Source: Pseudomonas fluorescens (lineage in GTDB: Bacteria; Pseudomonadota; Gammaproteobacteria; Pseudomonadales; Pseudomonadaceae). From it: a stretch of DNA of 64,000 nt. The notes under the pieces were generated by a model. The model did no database searches. It was not told the DNA's origin and saw nothing but the letters and a program-made list of their open reading frames with translations. A program made the position numbers and the translations under genes. Positions 45,306 through 54,485 of the stretch are shown here, in pieces. Each line of letters begins with the position of its first letter. The first letter of the stretch is position 1. The stretch spans positions 3,890,326 through 3,954,325 of the forward strand of contig NZ_OZ024668.1 in the NCBI RefSeq assembly GCF_902497775.2. The letters are read 5' to 3'.

Positions 45306-46175
45306 ATGTTGCACGCCACCGACCACTCGCTCGCCGGCTCTGAGGCCCAGTTGCAGCAACGCTTCCCCCAGCGCCTGATGCAACTGGCAGATGGCGCCCA
45401 GGCGATCCGCGAAGCCGGCCAAGGGCCTGCCATCGTGCTGTTGCATGGCATCGGCTCGGGCGCCGCGTCCTGGCTGCAGGTGGCGCTGCAACTGAGCCAG
45501 CACGCCCGGGTGATTGCCTGGGATGCGCCGGGCTATGGCGACTCCAGCCCGCTGGCCGCCCCTGCGCCGCAGGCGGCGGACTATGCCCGGCGCCTGCTGC
45601 AATTGCTCGACGCGCTGCACATCGACGACTGCCTGCTGGTCGGCCATTCCCTCGGTGCCCTCAGCGCCGCGGCCTTGGCCTACCAGCATCCGCAACGGCT
45701 GCGCCGCCTGGTGTTGATCAGCCCGGCCCGCGGCTATGGCGACCCGGCGCGTGCCGAGCAGGCGCAACAGGTGCGCAGCCAGCGCCTGCACAACCTCGAA
45801 CAACTGGGCATCGCCCAGATGGCCCGCCAGCGCAGCGCGCACATGCTTTCGCCTGCGGCCAACGCCGAGGCCCTGGCCTGGGTGCAATGGAACATGGCGC
45901 GGCTGCAGCCCCAGGGTTATCGCCAGGCCATCGAGCTGCTGTGTGGCGACGACCTGCTGCGCTACGCCGCCCTGACCGTGCCCTGCGAAGTGCATTGCGG
46001 CGGCGCCGACAGCATCACCCGCCCCGAGGACTGCCAGGCACTGGCCAAGGCCCTGGGTGCAGCGTTTGCGTTGATTGCCGGAGCCGGCCATGCCAGCCCG
46101 ATTGAACAACCCGAGGCCGTGGCAAGCCTGCTTGCCCGGGCCCTCGAAGCCTCACTGACAGGTACTGCGCTATGA
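45306..46175 (+). CDS. alpha/beta hydrolase, C-C or ester hydrolase type
   Basis: The 289-residue protein has the oxyanion motif VLLHGIGSGAASW, nucleophile GHSLGA (about residue 115), acid residue in HCGGADSITRP and histidine in GAGHASPIEQP. The size and the presence of an extradiol-type enzyme in the same operon fit a meta-cleavage product hydrolase, although ester or lactone hydrolysis is also possible. It overlaps the IclR gene by four bases (ATGA). Confidence 0.85.
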   Translation: MLHATDHSLAGSEAQLQQRFPQRLMQLADGAQAIREAGQGPAIVLLHGIGSGAASWLQVALQLSQHARVIAWDAPGYGDSSPLAAPAPQAADYARRLLQLLDALHIDDCLLVGHSLGALSAAALAYQHPQRLRRLVLISPARGYGDPARAEQAQQVRSQRLHNLEQLGIAQMARQRSAHMLSPAANAEALAWVQWNMARLQPQGYRQAIELLCGDDLLRYAALTVPCEVHCGGADSITRPEDCQALAKALGAAFALIAGAGHASPIEQPEAVASLLARALEASLTGTAL

Positions 46176-46999
46176 ATGATTCGGATCTGTTGAAAGACAA
46201 CCAGGACAAGTACATCGTCCCCGGCCTTGAGCGCGGCCTGTTGCTGCTCTGTGAATTCAGCCGGCAAAACCGCACCCTCACCGCGCCGGAACTGGCGCGG
46301 CGCCTGGAGCTGCCGCGCTCGACCATCTTCCGCCTGCTGACCACCCTGGAAACCATGGGCTTCGTCACCCGCAGCGGCAATGAATACCGCTTAGGCATGT
46401 CGGTGCTGCGCCTGGGCTTCGAATACCTCGCCTCGCTGGAGCTGACCGAGCTCGGTCAACCGCTGCTGGCACGGCTGTGCGATCACCTCAACTACCCAAG
46501 CAACCTGGTGGTGCGTGACGGTCGCTCGATTGTCTACGTGGCCAAGGTTTCGCCGCCATCGGTGTTCTCCAGCGCGGTCAACGTCGGCACCCGCCTGCCG
46601 GCCCACGCCACGGTACTGGGGCGCATCCTGCTCGAAGACCTGAGCCTGGCCGAGCTGCGCGAGCTGTACCCCGAAGAGCACCTGGAGCAACACTCGCCGT
46701 GCACACCGAAAACCGTGCTGGAGCTGTTCGACCTGGTGCAGAGCGACCGCCAGCGCGGCTATGTCAGCGGCGAAGGTTTCTTCGAGTCGTCGATCTCGAC
46801 CATCGCCGCCCCGGTGCGCGATCACAGTGGCCGGGTGGTCGCCGCCATGGGCGTGACCATTCCCACGGTGCAGGTTGCGCACATCAATTTCGACGGTTTG
46901 CTCGGCCATGTCCGCGGCAGCGCCGACGAGCTGTCGCGCCTGCTCAACTACACCCCGCACGCAGGCAACGGCCGCGTCACCGCGCTGATGAGGGACTGA
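46172..46999 (+). CDS. IclR-family transcriptional regulator
   Basis: The 275-residue regulator has an N-terminal winged helix-turn-helix (about residues 18-80, LTAPELARRLELPRSTIFRLLTTLE) and a C-terminal ligand-binding domain with VYVAKVSPP, GTRLPAHATVLGRILLED and SSISTIAAPVRDHSGRVVAA. IclR proteins bind aromatic acids or their breakdown products and act at short palindromes. Repeated near-palindromes before the transporter operon and before the porin gene are the natural sites for it. It is encoded inside the operon, suggesting self-control. Confidence 0.9.
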   Translation: MNDSDLLKDNQDKYIVPGLERGLLLLCEFSRQNRTLTAPELARRLELPRSTIFRLLTTLETMGFVTRSGNEYRLGMSVLRLGFEYLASLELTELGQPLLARLCDHLNYPSNLVVRDGRSIVYVAKVSPPSVFSSAVNVGTRLPAHATVLGRILLEDLSLAELRELYPEEHLEQHSPCTPKTVLELFDLVQSDRQRGYVSGEGFFESSISTIAAPVRDHSGRVVAAMGVTIPTVQVAHINFDGLLGHVRGSADELSRLLNYTPHAGNGRVTALMRD

Positions 47000-47000
47000 C

Positions 47001-47801
47001 ATGAGCAACCTCTATCAACTGCACGGGCGCACCGCCATCGTCACCGGCGGCTCCTCCGGGATTGGCCTGGCCTGCGTCGAGCAACTGCTCGAAGCCGGCG
47101 CCGCGGTGGCCTTCTGCGGTCGCGATCAACAGCGGTTGGACAGCGCCGAAGCACGCTTGCGTGAACGCTTCCCCGAGGCCCGTTTGCTGGCCCAGGTCTG
47201 CGACGTGCTCGATGCCCAATCGGTGCAGGCCTTCGCCGCCGCCAGCCTGGCCGCGCTGGGCCCGGCCCGGGTGTTGATCAACAACGCCGGCCAAGGCCGG
47301 GTGTCGACCTTTGCCGACACCAGCGACGAGGCCTGGAGCGAAGAGCTGCAGCTGAAGTTCTTCTCGGTGATCTACCCGGTGCGCGCCTTCCTGGCGCAGT
47401 TGCAGGGCCAGGCCGGCGCCTCGATCGTCTGCGTCAACTCGCTGCTGGCCAGCCAGCCGGAGCCGCACATGGTCGCCACCTCGGCGGCACGTGCGGGCCT
47501 GAAGAACCTGGTGCGCTCGATGGCTACCGAGTTCGCCGAACAGGGCATCCGGGTCAACGGCATCCTCATTGGCCTGGTCGAGTCCGGCCAGTGGCGCCGG
47601 CGCTTCGAGGCCCGCGAAGAGCGCGATCTGGACTGGGCGCAATGGACCGCGCAACTGGCGCAACGCAAACACATTCCCCTGGGTCGCCTGGGCCTGCCCA
47701 AAGAAGCAGCCCAAGCGATCCTGTTCCTGGCTTCGCCCCTGTCGGCTTACACCACTGGCAGCCATATCGATGTTTCTGGAGGCCTGTCCCGCCATGCGTA
47801 A
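47001..47801 (+). CDS. SDR-family protein with changed catalytic motif
   Basis: The 266-residue SDR keeps the cofactor motif TGGSSGIGLACVEQL (about residues 11-25), NNAGQG and the serine in CVNSLLAS. However, at the usual YxxxK the sequence reads HMVATSAARAG, giving Thr and Arg in place of Tyr and Lys. It may therefore use another proton relay, have a different reaction, or bind cofactor only. It begins one base after the IclR stop and overlaps the decarboxylase gene by eight bases. Confidence 0.85.
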   Translation: MSNLYQLHGRTAIVTGGSSGIGLACVEQLLEAGAAVAFCGRDQQRLDSAEARLRERFPEARLLAQVCDVLDAQSVQAFAAASLAALGPARVLINNAGQGRVSTFADTSDEAWSEELQLKFFSVIYPVRAFLAQLQGQAGASIVCVNSLLASQPEPHMVATSAARAGLKNLVRSMATEFAEQGIRVNGILIGLVESGQWRRRFEAREERDLDWAQWTAQLAQRKHIPLGRLGLPKEAAQAILFLASPLSAYTTGSHIDVSGGLSRHA

Positions 47802-49476
47802 TGAAAACACTGTCACCGTTGGCGCTGCCATCACCGCGTTCCTCGAACAATGCGAGGTCAAGGCTGCATTCGGCGTGATCTCGATCCACAACATGCCGAT
47901 CCTCGATGCCTTCGCCGTGCGCGGCAACATCCGCTTCGTCATGGCCCGAGGTGAAGCCGGCGCGACCAATATGGCCGATGCCTATGCGCGGACCACCGGC
48001 GGCCTGGGTGTGTGCCTGACCTCCACCGGTACCGCCGCTGGCAACGCCGCCGGTGCCCTGGTCGAAGCACTGACCGCCGGCACGCCGCTGCTGCACATTA
48101 CCGGGCAGATCGAAACGCCTTATCTGGACCAGGATTTCGCCTATATCCACGAAGCCCGCGATCAGCTGACCATGCTCAAGGCGGTGTCCAAGGCGGCCTT
48201 TCGTGTACGCAGTGTCGAGACCGCGCTGAGCACCCTCAAGCTCGCCGTGCAGACCGCCCTTACCGCCCCGACCGGCCCGGTCAGCGTCGAGATCCCGATC
48301 GATATCCAGTCGACCTTCATCCCCATGCCGAGCGACCTGTCGCCGCTGCCGGTCCCGGTCGCCGTGCCGGCTCCGGAAGCCCTCGACCTGGTCGCCGAAC
48401 GCCTGGCCAGCGCCACCCGCCCGCTGCTCTGGCTCGGTGGCGGCGCGCGCCATGCCGGTGCGCAGGTCAAGCGCCTGCTGGACATGGGCGTCGGTGTGAT
48501 CACCTCGACCCAGGGTCGCGGCGTGGTCAACGAAGACGACGAACGTTGCCTGGGGGCCTTCTCGCAGAACAAGCTGGTCGAAGGCTTCCTGCAAACCTGC
48601 GATGCACTGGTGGTCGCCGGTTCGCGCCTGCGCAGCAACGAGACCTTCAAGTACGCCCTGAAGCTGCCGCGCACCACCCTGCGCATCGATGCCAACCCGG
48701 CCATCGAAGGGCGCAGCTACTCCAGCGAACTGTTCATCTGCGGCGACTCGGCCCTGGCCCTCGATGGCCTGGCCGACCGCCTTGAAGGCCGCTTGAACAT
48801 CGACCCGAACTTTATCGACGAACTCAAAGCCGTACGCACGCAATCGCGCGCGCAACTGGTGGCCGACCTTGGCCCGTACTCAGCGATGGTCGAACAGCTG
48901 CAGGGGCTGACCGGGCGCAATTTTTCCTGGGTGCGCGATGTGACCCTGTCCAACAGCATCTGGGGCAACCGCTTGCTCAACCTCTACCACCCGCTGGCCG
49001 GCGTCCACGCCCTCGGTGGTGGCATCGGCCAGGGCCTGGCCATGGGCATTGGCGCGGCCGTGGCGGCAGCGGAAAGCGACCCGCAGCGCAAGGTCTTCGC
49101 CCTCGCTGGTGACGGCGGTTTCATCCTCAACCTTGGCGAGCTGGCGACCCTGGTACAGGAGAAAGCCAACGTGGTGATCCTGCTGATGAACGACCAGCGC
49201 TACGGGGTGATCCGCAATATCCAGGACGCCATCTACGGCGCCCGCCACGCCTATGTCGAACTGCACACTCCGGACTACACCAAGCTGGCCGAGTCCATCG
49301 GCCTGCGCCATGGCCTGGTCAGCGACCTGAAGGACTTCGGCCCGGTGCTCGACAACGCCCTGAGCCAGGGCGGGCCGTTTTTGCTGGAAGTCGACATGCT
49401 CAGCGTCGGCGGCTTTGCCACCCAGTTCGCCGGGCCGCCCAACAGCGAAACCAAAGCCCAGAAAGCCACGGCCTGA
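47794..49476 (+). CDS. thiamine-diphosphate-dependent decarboxylase/acetolactate-synthase-like enzyme
   Basis: The 560-residue protein has the three-domain ThDP enzyme layout: PYR domain with the activating glutamate in VMARGEAGATNMADAYAR, central domain (about residues 190-330), and PP domain with GDGGFILNLGELATLV (about 430-445) and the metal-binding asparagine in ILLMNDQ. It resembles 2-oxoacid decarboxylases and carboligases, and PA3506 by position. A decarboxylase making an aldehyde would suit the aldehyde dehydrogenase encoded two genes later. The start is the ATG at 47794. Confidence 0.87.
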   Translation: MRNENTVTVGAAITAFLEQCEVKAAFGVISIHNMPILDAFAVRGNIRFVMARGEAGATNMADAYARTTGGLGVCLTSTGTAAGNAAGALVEALTAGTPLLHITGQIETPYLDQDFAYIHEARDQLTMLKAVSKAAFRVRSVETALSTLKLAVQTALTAPTGPVSVEIPIDIQSTFIPMPSDLSPLPVPVAVPAPEALDLVAERLASATRPLLWLGGGARHAGAQVKRLLDMGVGVITSTQGRGVVNEDDERCLGAFSQNKLVEGFLQTCDALVVAGSRLRSNETFKYALKLPRTTLRIDANPAIEGRSYSSELFICGDSALALDGLADRLEGRLNIDPNFIDELKAVRTQSRAQLVADLGPYSAMVEQLQGLTGRNFSWVRDVTLSNSIWGNRLLNLYHPLAGVHALGGGIGQGLAMGIGAAVAAAESDPQRKVFALAGDGGFILNLGELATLVQEKANVVILLMNDQRYGVIRNIQDAIYGARHAYVELHTPDYTKLAESIGLRHGLVSDLKDFGPVLDNALSQGGPFLLEVDMLSVGGFATQFAGPPNSETKAQKATA

Positions 49477-49486
49477 GGACTTGCGC

Positions 49487-50290
49487 ATGCTCAATATCAC
49501 CATGATCGGCTGCGGCGCCATTGGCGTCGCGGTGCTGGAACTGCTGGAGAACGATGCGCAACTGCGGGTCGAGCATGTGATTGCCTCGGCCGGTTCCGAA
49601 GCCCTGGTGCAACAGCGCCTGGCCAGCTTCAAGCGCCCGCCGCAGGTGCTCACCGCCCTGCCCGCCGACGCCCGCCCGGACTTGCTGGTGGAATGCGCCG
49701 GACACAAGGCGATCGAGGAACACGTGCTGCCGGCACTTGAGCGCGGCATCGCCTGCCTGATCGTCTCGGTCGGCGCCTTGTCCGAGCTGGGCCTGGTCGA
49801 GCGCCTGGAGGCGGCCGCCGCCCGGGGCAACACCCGTATCGAGCTGCTGCCCGGCGCCATCGGCGGTATCGATGCGCTGTCGGCGGCCAAGGTCGGCGGC
49901 CTCGACTCGGTCGACTACATCGGACGCAAACCGGCCAGGGCCTGGAAGAACACCCCGGCCGAGCAAGTCTGCGACCTGGATGCCATCGACCAGGCCACGG
50001 TGATCTTCGAAGGCAGCGCCCGCGAAGCGGCGCGCCTGTACCCGAAGAACGCCAACGTCGCCGCCACCTTGTCGTTGGCAGGACTGGGCCTGGACCGCAC
50101 GCGGGTGACGCTGATCGCCGACCCGCTCAGCGAAGAGAACGTCCACCACTTCGAAGCCCGTGGTGCCTTCGGCGGTTTCGAGATGAGCCTGCGCGGCAAG
50201 CCGCTGCAAGCCAACCCGAAGACCTCGGCGCTGACCGTCTACAGCGTGGTCCGCGCCCTGGGTAACCACGCCCATGCCATATCCATCTAG
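49487..50290 (+). CDS. nadX: aspartate-dehydrogenase-like enzyme (NadX type)
   Basis: The 267-residue protein has an NAD-binding motif MIGCGAIGVAVLELLEN and the L-aspartate dehydrogenase family core: LVECAGHKAIEEHVLPAL, LLPGAIGGIDALSAAKVGG and PKNANVAATLSLAGLGLD. The homologue in P. aeruginosa (PA3505, in a similar cluster) has been shown to oxidise L-aspartate, as I recall. Here it may act on aspartate or on a related amino acid released from the substrate. The role within the pathway is inference. It begins ten bases after the decarboxylase stop. Confidence 0.85.
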   Translation: MLNITMIGCGAIGVAVLELLENDAQLRVEHVIASAGSEALVQQRLASFKRPPQVLTALPADARPDLLVECAGHKAIEEHVLPALERGIACLIVSVGALSELGLVERLEAAAARGNTRIELLPGAIGGIDALSAAKVGGLDSVDYIGRKPARAWKNTPAEQVCDLDAIDQATVIFEGSAREAARLYPKNANVAATLSLAGLGLDRTRVTLIADPLSEENVHHFEARGAFGGFEMSLRGKPLQANPKTSALTVYSVVRALGNHAHAISI

Positions 50291-50300
50291 GGGAACGTCG

Positions 50301-51791
50301 ATGACTCTGGAACAGACTCTACCTATCTGCATCGCCGGCACCTGGCGCCTGGGCGGCGGTGAGCGTTACGCCACGCGCTACCCGGCCACCGGCGAGCCGG
50401 TGGCCTGGCTCAACGCCGCCAGCCTCGAGGATGTCGAAGACGCCGTGCAAGGCGCTCACCAGGCCTTTCTCAGCAGCGGCTGGGCCCAGCGCAAGCCGCA
50501 CGAACGTGCCGCTGTGCTGTACCGTATCGCCGAGCTGATCCGCCAGCGCGGTGAAGAACTGGCGCAATTGCAGCGCCAGGACAACGGCAAGCCGATCAGC
50601 GAAACCCGCGCCCTGGTGGCCAGCGCCGCCGGCACTTTTCAGTTTTTCGCCGCCGCCTGCGAAACCCTGGAAGAAACCATCACACCATCGCGCGGCGACT
50701 TCGTCAGCATGAGCGTCTACGAGCCGATGGGCGTGGTCGCGGCCATCACCCCGTGGAACTCGCCGATTGCCAGCGAAGCGCAAAAGGTAGCCCCGGCCCT
50801 GGCCGCCGGCAACGCGGTGGTGATCAAACCGGCGCAAATCACCCCGCTGCTGGCCCTGCAACTGGCGCAGATCTGCGAAGACGCAGGCTTGCCCAAGGGC
50901 CTGATCAGCGTGCTGCCGGGCAAGGGTTCGCTGCTCGGTGACGCCCTGACCCAACACCCGCTGATCAAGCGTGTGTCGTTCACCGGCGGGACCAGAACCG
51001 GCAAGCACATCGCCCACATCGCCGCCGACAAGATGATGCCGGTGTCGCTGGAGCTGGGTGGCAAGTCGCCGACCATCGTCCTCGACGACGCCGACCTCGA
51101 TCACGCCGTGGCCGGAGTGTTGTACGGCATTTTCAGCTCCTCGGGCGAGGCCTGCATTGCCGGCTCGCGGTTGTTCGTCGCCCGCGCCCTGTATGAGTCG
51201 TTCATGCAGCGCCTGGTGGCCGGTGCTGCGCGTTTGCGCCTGGGCGACCCGGCCGACGAGTCGACGCAAATGGGCCCGCTGATCAGCGCCGGGCACCGCG
51301 AGTCGGTAGAGCGCTATGTGGCCCTGGGCCTGGCCGAAGGTGGCCGCCTGCTGCTCGGCGGTCAACGCCCAACTGGCGGCCTCTTTGATCAAGGCTACTT
51401 CTACCCGCCGACCATCCTCGAAGGCCTGAGCAACAGCCAGCAGACCTGCCAGGAAGAAATCTTCGGCCCGGTGCTGGTGACCCTGCCGTTCGACAGCGAA
51501 GAGCAACTGATCGAGCAGGCCAACGACAGCCTCTATGCCCTTGCCGCCGGGATCTGGAGCCGCGACTACAAGCGCGCCTGGGCCCTGGGCCGCAAGATCC
51601 AGGCCGGCACGGTGTGGATCAACACCTACAAGCAGTTCTCCATATCCACCCCATTCGGCGGCTGGCGTGACAGCGGCCTCGGTCGCGAGAAAGGCCGTCT
51701 GGGGATCCTGCAGTACATGGAACAGAAAAGCCTCTACTGGGGCATGAACGAACAGCCACTGGCCTGGGCCGGTGCGGAGGCAAGGCCATGA
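50301..51791 (+). CDS. NAD(P)-dependent aldehyde dehydrogenase
   Basis: The 496-residue enzyme starts at ATG 50301 after GGGGAACGTCG. The catalytic glutamate is in LELGGKSP (about residue 257), the nucleophilic cysteine in GEACIAGSR (about 291), and the cofactor region includes ITPWNSPIASEAQK and FTGGTRTGKHI. It would oxidise the aldehyde expected from the ThDP decarboxylase. The substrate is not deducible. It overlaps the VOC gene by four bases. Confidence 0.9.
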   Translation: MTLEQTLPICIAGTWRLGGGERYATRYPATGEPVAWLNAASLEDVEDAVQGAHQAFLSSGWAQRKPHERAAVLYRIAELIRQRGEELAQLQRQDNGKPISETRALVASAAGTFQFFAAACETLEETITPSRGDFVSMSVYEPMGVVAAITPWNSPIASEAQKVAPALAAGNAVVIKPAQITPLLALQLAQICEDAGLPKGLISVLPGKGSLLGDALTQHPLIKRVSFTGGTRTGKHIAHIAADKMMPVSLELGGKSPTIVLDDADLDHAVAGVLYGIFSSSGEACIAGSRLFVARALYESFMQRLVAGAARLRLGDPADESTQMGPLISAGHRESVERYVALGLAEGGRLLLGGQRPTGGLFDQGYFYPPTILEGLSNSQQTCQEEIFGPVLVTLPFDSEEQLIEQANDSLYALAAGIWSRDYKRAWALGRKIQAGTVWINTYKQFSISTPFGGWRDSGLGREKGRLGILQYMEQKSLYWGMNEQPLAWAGAEARP

Positions 51792-52753
51792 GCGTATTGG
51801 GCATCGATGAAGTCACCTACGGCGTCGAAGACCTCGACACCTGCGTGCGCTTCTTCAGCGACTGGGGCCTGAACAAGGTCAGCGAACAGGCCGACGAGGT
51901 GATCTTCGAAACCCTCAATGGCTGCCGGGTGGTGCTGGCCGACATCCACAAGGCCGGCCTGCCAGCGGCCATCGAAGCGGGCTCGACGGTACGCGAAGTG
52001 GTCTGGGGCGTTGAAAGCGCAGCGGACCTGGCCCTGTACAGCCAGCGCATCGCCAACGACCCGGGCTTTGTCGAGGGCAACGGGCGCATCGGCTGCACCG
52101 ATCCCAACGGCCTGGCGATCCGCCTGCAGGTGACCCGCAAGCGCGCGCTGGATATCGAGTGCAGCGGCCACAACACCTGGCAGACCAAGGGCCGGATCAA
52201 CAAACCGGCGCCGGTCTACGAGCGCGCCACGCCGATCGAAGTCGGCCACGTGGTGTTCTTCGTCAAGGATGTGAATGCCTGCGAAGCCTTCTACCACGAA
52301 CGCTTCGGCTTCCAGGCCTCGGACCGCTACCCCAACCGCGGCGCGTTCTTGCGCACCGCCGAGGAAGGCGGCCACCACGACCTGTTCATGCTCCAGCTGC
52401 CGGCACCCCGCGCCGGTCTGAATCACGTGGCCTTCACCGTGCGCGACCTGCACGAAGTGTTCGGCGGCGGCATGCACATCTCGCGCAGCGGCTGGGCCAC
52501 CGAAATCGGCCCGGGCCGCCACCCGGTGTCGTCGGCGTTCTTCTGGTACTTCAAGAACCCGGCCGGCGCCCTGGTCGAGTACTACGCCGACGAAGACCAA
52601 CTGACCGGCGAATGGCAGCCCCGGGAGTTCGAGCCGGGCCCGACGGTGTTTGCCGAGTGGGCGATTGCCGGCGGTATCGATGGCAATACCCGGCGCCAGC
52701 AGCATGTCGAGGCGCCGCAAGGCAAGTTCCTTACCGACAAACCCAAACCCTGA
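51788..52753 (+). CDS. two-domain VOC protein, extradiol-dioxygenase type
   Basis: The 321-residue protein has two vicinal-oxygen-chelate modules. The second carries a 2-His-1-Glu metal set in the expected places: VGHVVFFVKD (His), LNHVAFTVRD (His) and GALVEYYADED (Glu). This is the pattern of type I extradiol ring-cleavage dioxygenases such as dihydroxybiphenyl dioxygenases. With the monooxygenase and Rieske genes after it, ring cleavage of a catechol-like intermediate is the likeliest role. The N-terminal module has lost most metal ligands, as is usual. Confidence 0.82.
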   Translation: MSVLGIDEVTYGVEDLDTCVRFFSDWGLNKVSEQADEVIFETLNGCRVVLADIHKAGLPAAIEAGSTVREVVWGVESAADLALYSQRIANDPGFVEGNGRIGCTDPNGLAIRLQVTRKRALDIECSGHNTWQTKGRINKPAPVYERATPIEVGHVVFFVKDVNACEAFYHERFGFQASDRYPNRGAFLRTAEEGGHHDLFMLQLPAPRAGLNHVAFTVRDLHEVFGGGMHISRSGWATEIGPGRHPVSSAFFWYFKNPAGALVEYYADEDQLTGEWQPREFEPGPTVFAEWAIAGGIDGNTRRQQHVEAPQGKFLTDKPKP

Positions 52754-52766
52754 GCAGGAGTTGTCC

Positions 52767-53909
52767 ATGTCTTCGTTGAACATCGCCATCAACGGTGCCG
52801 GCATCGGCGGCCTCACCGCCGCCATCGCCCTGCGCCAGGCCGGTCACCAGGTCACGGTTTTCGAACAGTCCAAAGCCTTCCTGCGGGTCGGTGCCGACAT
52901 CAACCTCACCCCCAACGCCGTGCGCGCCCTCGACGGCCTCGGCGTGGGCCCGGCCGTGCGCATTCCGGCTGCGCGCCCTACCCATCGCATCAGCCGCATG
53001 TGGGACACGGGCGAAGAGACCTCGCGCCTGGAGATGGCCGACGCCGCTGAAAGCCAGTACGGCGCACCGCAGCTGACCATCCACCGCGCCGACCTGCTGA
53101 CGGCCCTGGCCGATGTGTTCCCGTTGCAGAACGTGCAGTTCGCCAAGCGCGCCGAGCAGGTGCTGCAGGATGCCGACGGCGTCGAGCTGCGCTTCAAGGA
53201 CGGCAGCCACCATCGTGCCGACCTGCTGATCGGCGCCGACGGCATTCACTCGGTGGTGCGCAACGCCCTGTTCGGTGAAGAGCAGCCGCGCTTCACCGGG
53301 GTGGTCGCCTACCGCGCCGTGGTCCCGACCGAGCGTGTGGCGCATGTACCCAACATCCAGGCTTTCACCAAATGGTGGGGGCCGAACCCGCAGAGCCAGA
53401 TCGTTACCTTCCCGCTGAACCAGGGCCGCGACATCTTCATCTTCGCCACCACCGCTCAGGACAGCTGGCACCTGGAATCCTGGACCACCGCCGGTGACGC
53501 CGCCGAGTTGCGCAGCCATTACCAGGACTTCCACGCCGACGCCCGGGCGCTGCTCGACGCCTGCGATGAGGTGCTGAAAACCGCACTGTACGAGCGTGAC
53601 CCGCTGCCGTACTGGTCCGAAGGCGCCATCACCCTGCTCGGCGACGCCTGCCACCCGATGATGCCGTTCATGGCCCAGGGTGCTGGCCAGGCCATCGAAG
53701 ATGCCGTGGTGCTGGCTCGTCATCTGCAGGGCATCACCAGCCCGGCGCAGATTGCCAGTGCCCTGCAGGGCTACCAACTGGCGCGCCTGGAGCGCACCAG
53801 CCAGATCCAGATCGGCTCACGCGGCAACCAGTGGCTCAAGGCCGGCGGCAACGCCGACTGGGTCTACGGCTACGACGCCTGGACCGTGCCCACGGCCAGC
53901 GCCGCCTGA
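52767..53909 (+). CDS. FAD-dependent aromatic monooxygenase (salicylate/6-hydroxynicotinate hydroxylase type)
   Basis: The 380-residue flavoprotein has GAGIGGLTAAIALRQAG near the start, the NAD(P)H/FAD motif LLIGADGIHSVVR (about residue 155) and the second FAD motif LLGDACHPMMPFMAQGAGQAIEDA (about residues 290-313). The sequence pattern and C-terminal end (ADWVYGYDAW) resemble 6-hydroxynicotinate 3-monooxygenase NicC, which hydroxylates with loss of a carboxyl group. The exact substrate is open. AGGAG precedes the ATG at 52767. Confidence 0.86.
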   Translation: MSSLNIAINGAGIGGLTAAIALRQAGHQVTVFEQSKAFLRVGADINLTPNAVRALDGLGVGPAVRIPAARPTHRISRMWDTGEETSRLEMADAAESQYGAPQLTIHRADLLTALADVFPLQNVQFAKRAEQVLQDADGVELRFKDGSHHRADLLIGADGIHSVVRNALFGEEQPRFTGVVAYRAVVPTERVAHVPNIQAFTKWWGPNPQSQIVTFPLNQGRDIFIFATTAQDSWHLESWTTAGDAAELRSHYQDFHADARALLDACDEVLKTALYERDPLPYWSEGAITLLGDACHPMMPFMAQGAGQAIEDAVVLARHLQGITSPAQIASALQGYQLARLERTSQIQIGSRGNQWLKAGGNADWVYGYDAWTVPTASAA

Positions 53910-53918
53910 GGCCCGACC

Positions 53919-54236
53919 ATGAACGAGACGATGCAACTGACCGTGGTGCTCAAGCACGACCAGTCAAAGAATCTGGAACAGATCCAGGCGCACATGAAAG
54001 CGATGGGCTGGTGGGACAGCTTCCCCCCCGCCGGCGTTGAGCTGGTGTCCTGGACCGTGGCCATGGGCCTGGGCCAGATCGTCACCCTGCGCCTGCCGCC
54101 GAGCCTGCTCGGCAAGGTCAATGTGGAACTGGAGCGCGCCGCCTGGGGCGTGTTCCGCACCGAATGCTATCCGACGTACGACTTTGTCCCGGTCCGCGAA
54201 ATGATCCGCGAACGGGTCCGCAATGGAGGTCAATGA
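53919..54236 (+). CDS. small unknown protein in the oxygenase operon
   Basis: The 105-residue protein has a ferredoxin-like alpha/beta pattern: TVVLKHDQSKNLEQIQAHM, then TVAMGLGQIVTLRLPPSLL and a C-terminal YDFVPVREMIRERV helix. It has no signal peptide or cysteine pair. It could be a dimeric alpha/beta-barrel type catalytic or accessory protein. Position between the FAD monooxygenase and the Rieske genes makes it part of the same operon. No function is known to me. Confidence 0.8.
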   Translation: MNETMQLTVVLKHDQSKNLEQIQAHMKAMGWWDSFPPAGVELVSWTVAMGLGQIVTLRLPPSLLGKVNVELERAAWGVFRTECYPTYDFVPVREMIRERVRNGGQ

Positions 54237-54237
54237 C

Positions 54238-54465
54238 ATGAGCAACAAGCAACCGTACCTGGAGCCCCATCAGGCGCGCAAACGGCCCAACACTCCGTTC
54301 GAGGAGTTGCTCGGCGATTCTATCGAACGCGCCTACGGCAACGGCGTGACCCAGCTGCCCGAGCTGCTGGCGCACCTGAACCTGGCCGGGCCGCCCTGCC
54401 CCTTGACCGGCGGCGAGTGGACCGAAGACTCCTATAAAACCCTGATGGCGCGGCTGGGCGCATGA
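54238..54465 (+). CDS. recombinase-like helix-turn-helix small protein
   Basis: The 75-residue protein matches the small rHTH group seen next to Rieske oxygenase genes: LEPHQARKRPNTPFEELLGDSIERAYGNG, then GPPCPLTGGEWTEDSYKTLMARLG. The start at 54238 has GGAGGT seven bases upstream. The fold resembles a resolvase-type helix-turn-helix, but a DNA-binding role is doubtful. It is probably an accessory to the oxygenase, which is inference. Confidence 0.75.
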   Translation: MSNKQPYLEPHQARKRPNTPFEELLGDSIERAYGNGVTQLPELLAHLNLAGPPCPLTGGEWTEDSYKTLMARLGA

Positions 54466-54485
54466 CCCGCCGGAGGTAAAACAAG

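Noticed and set aside
47566..48855. 429-codon minus-strand frame across the decarboxylase gene
   Set aside because: It is antisense to the ThDP enzyme with intact motifs and contains typical Gly/Asp/Arg-rich shadow composition.
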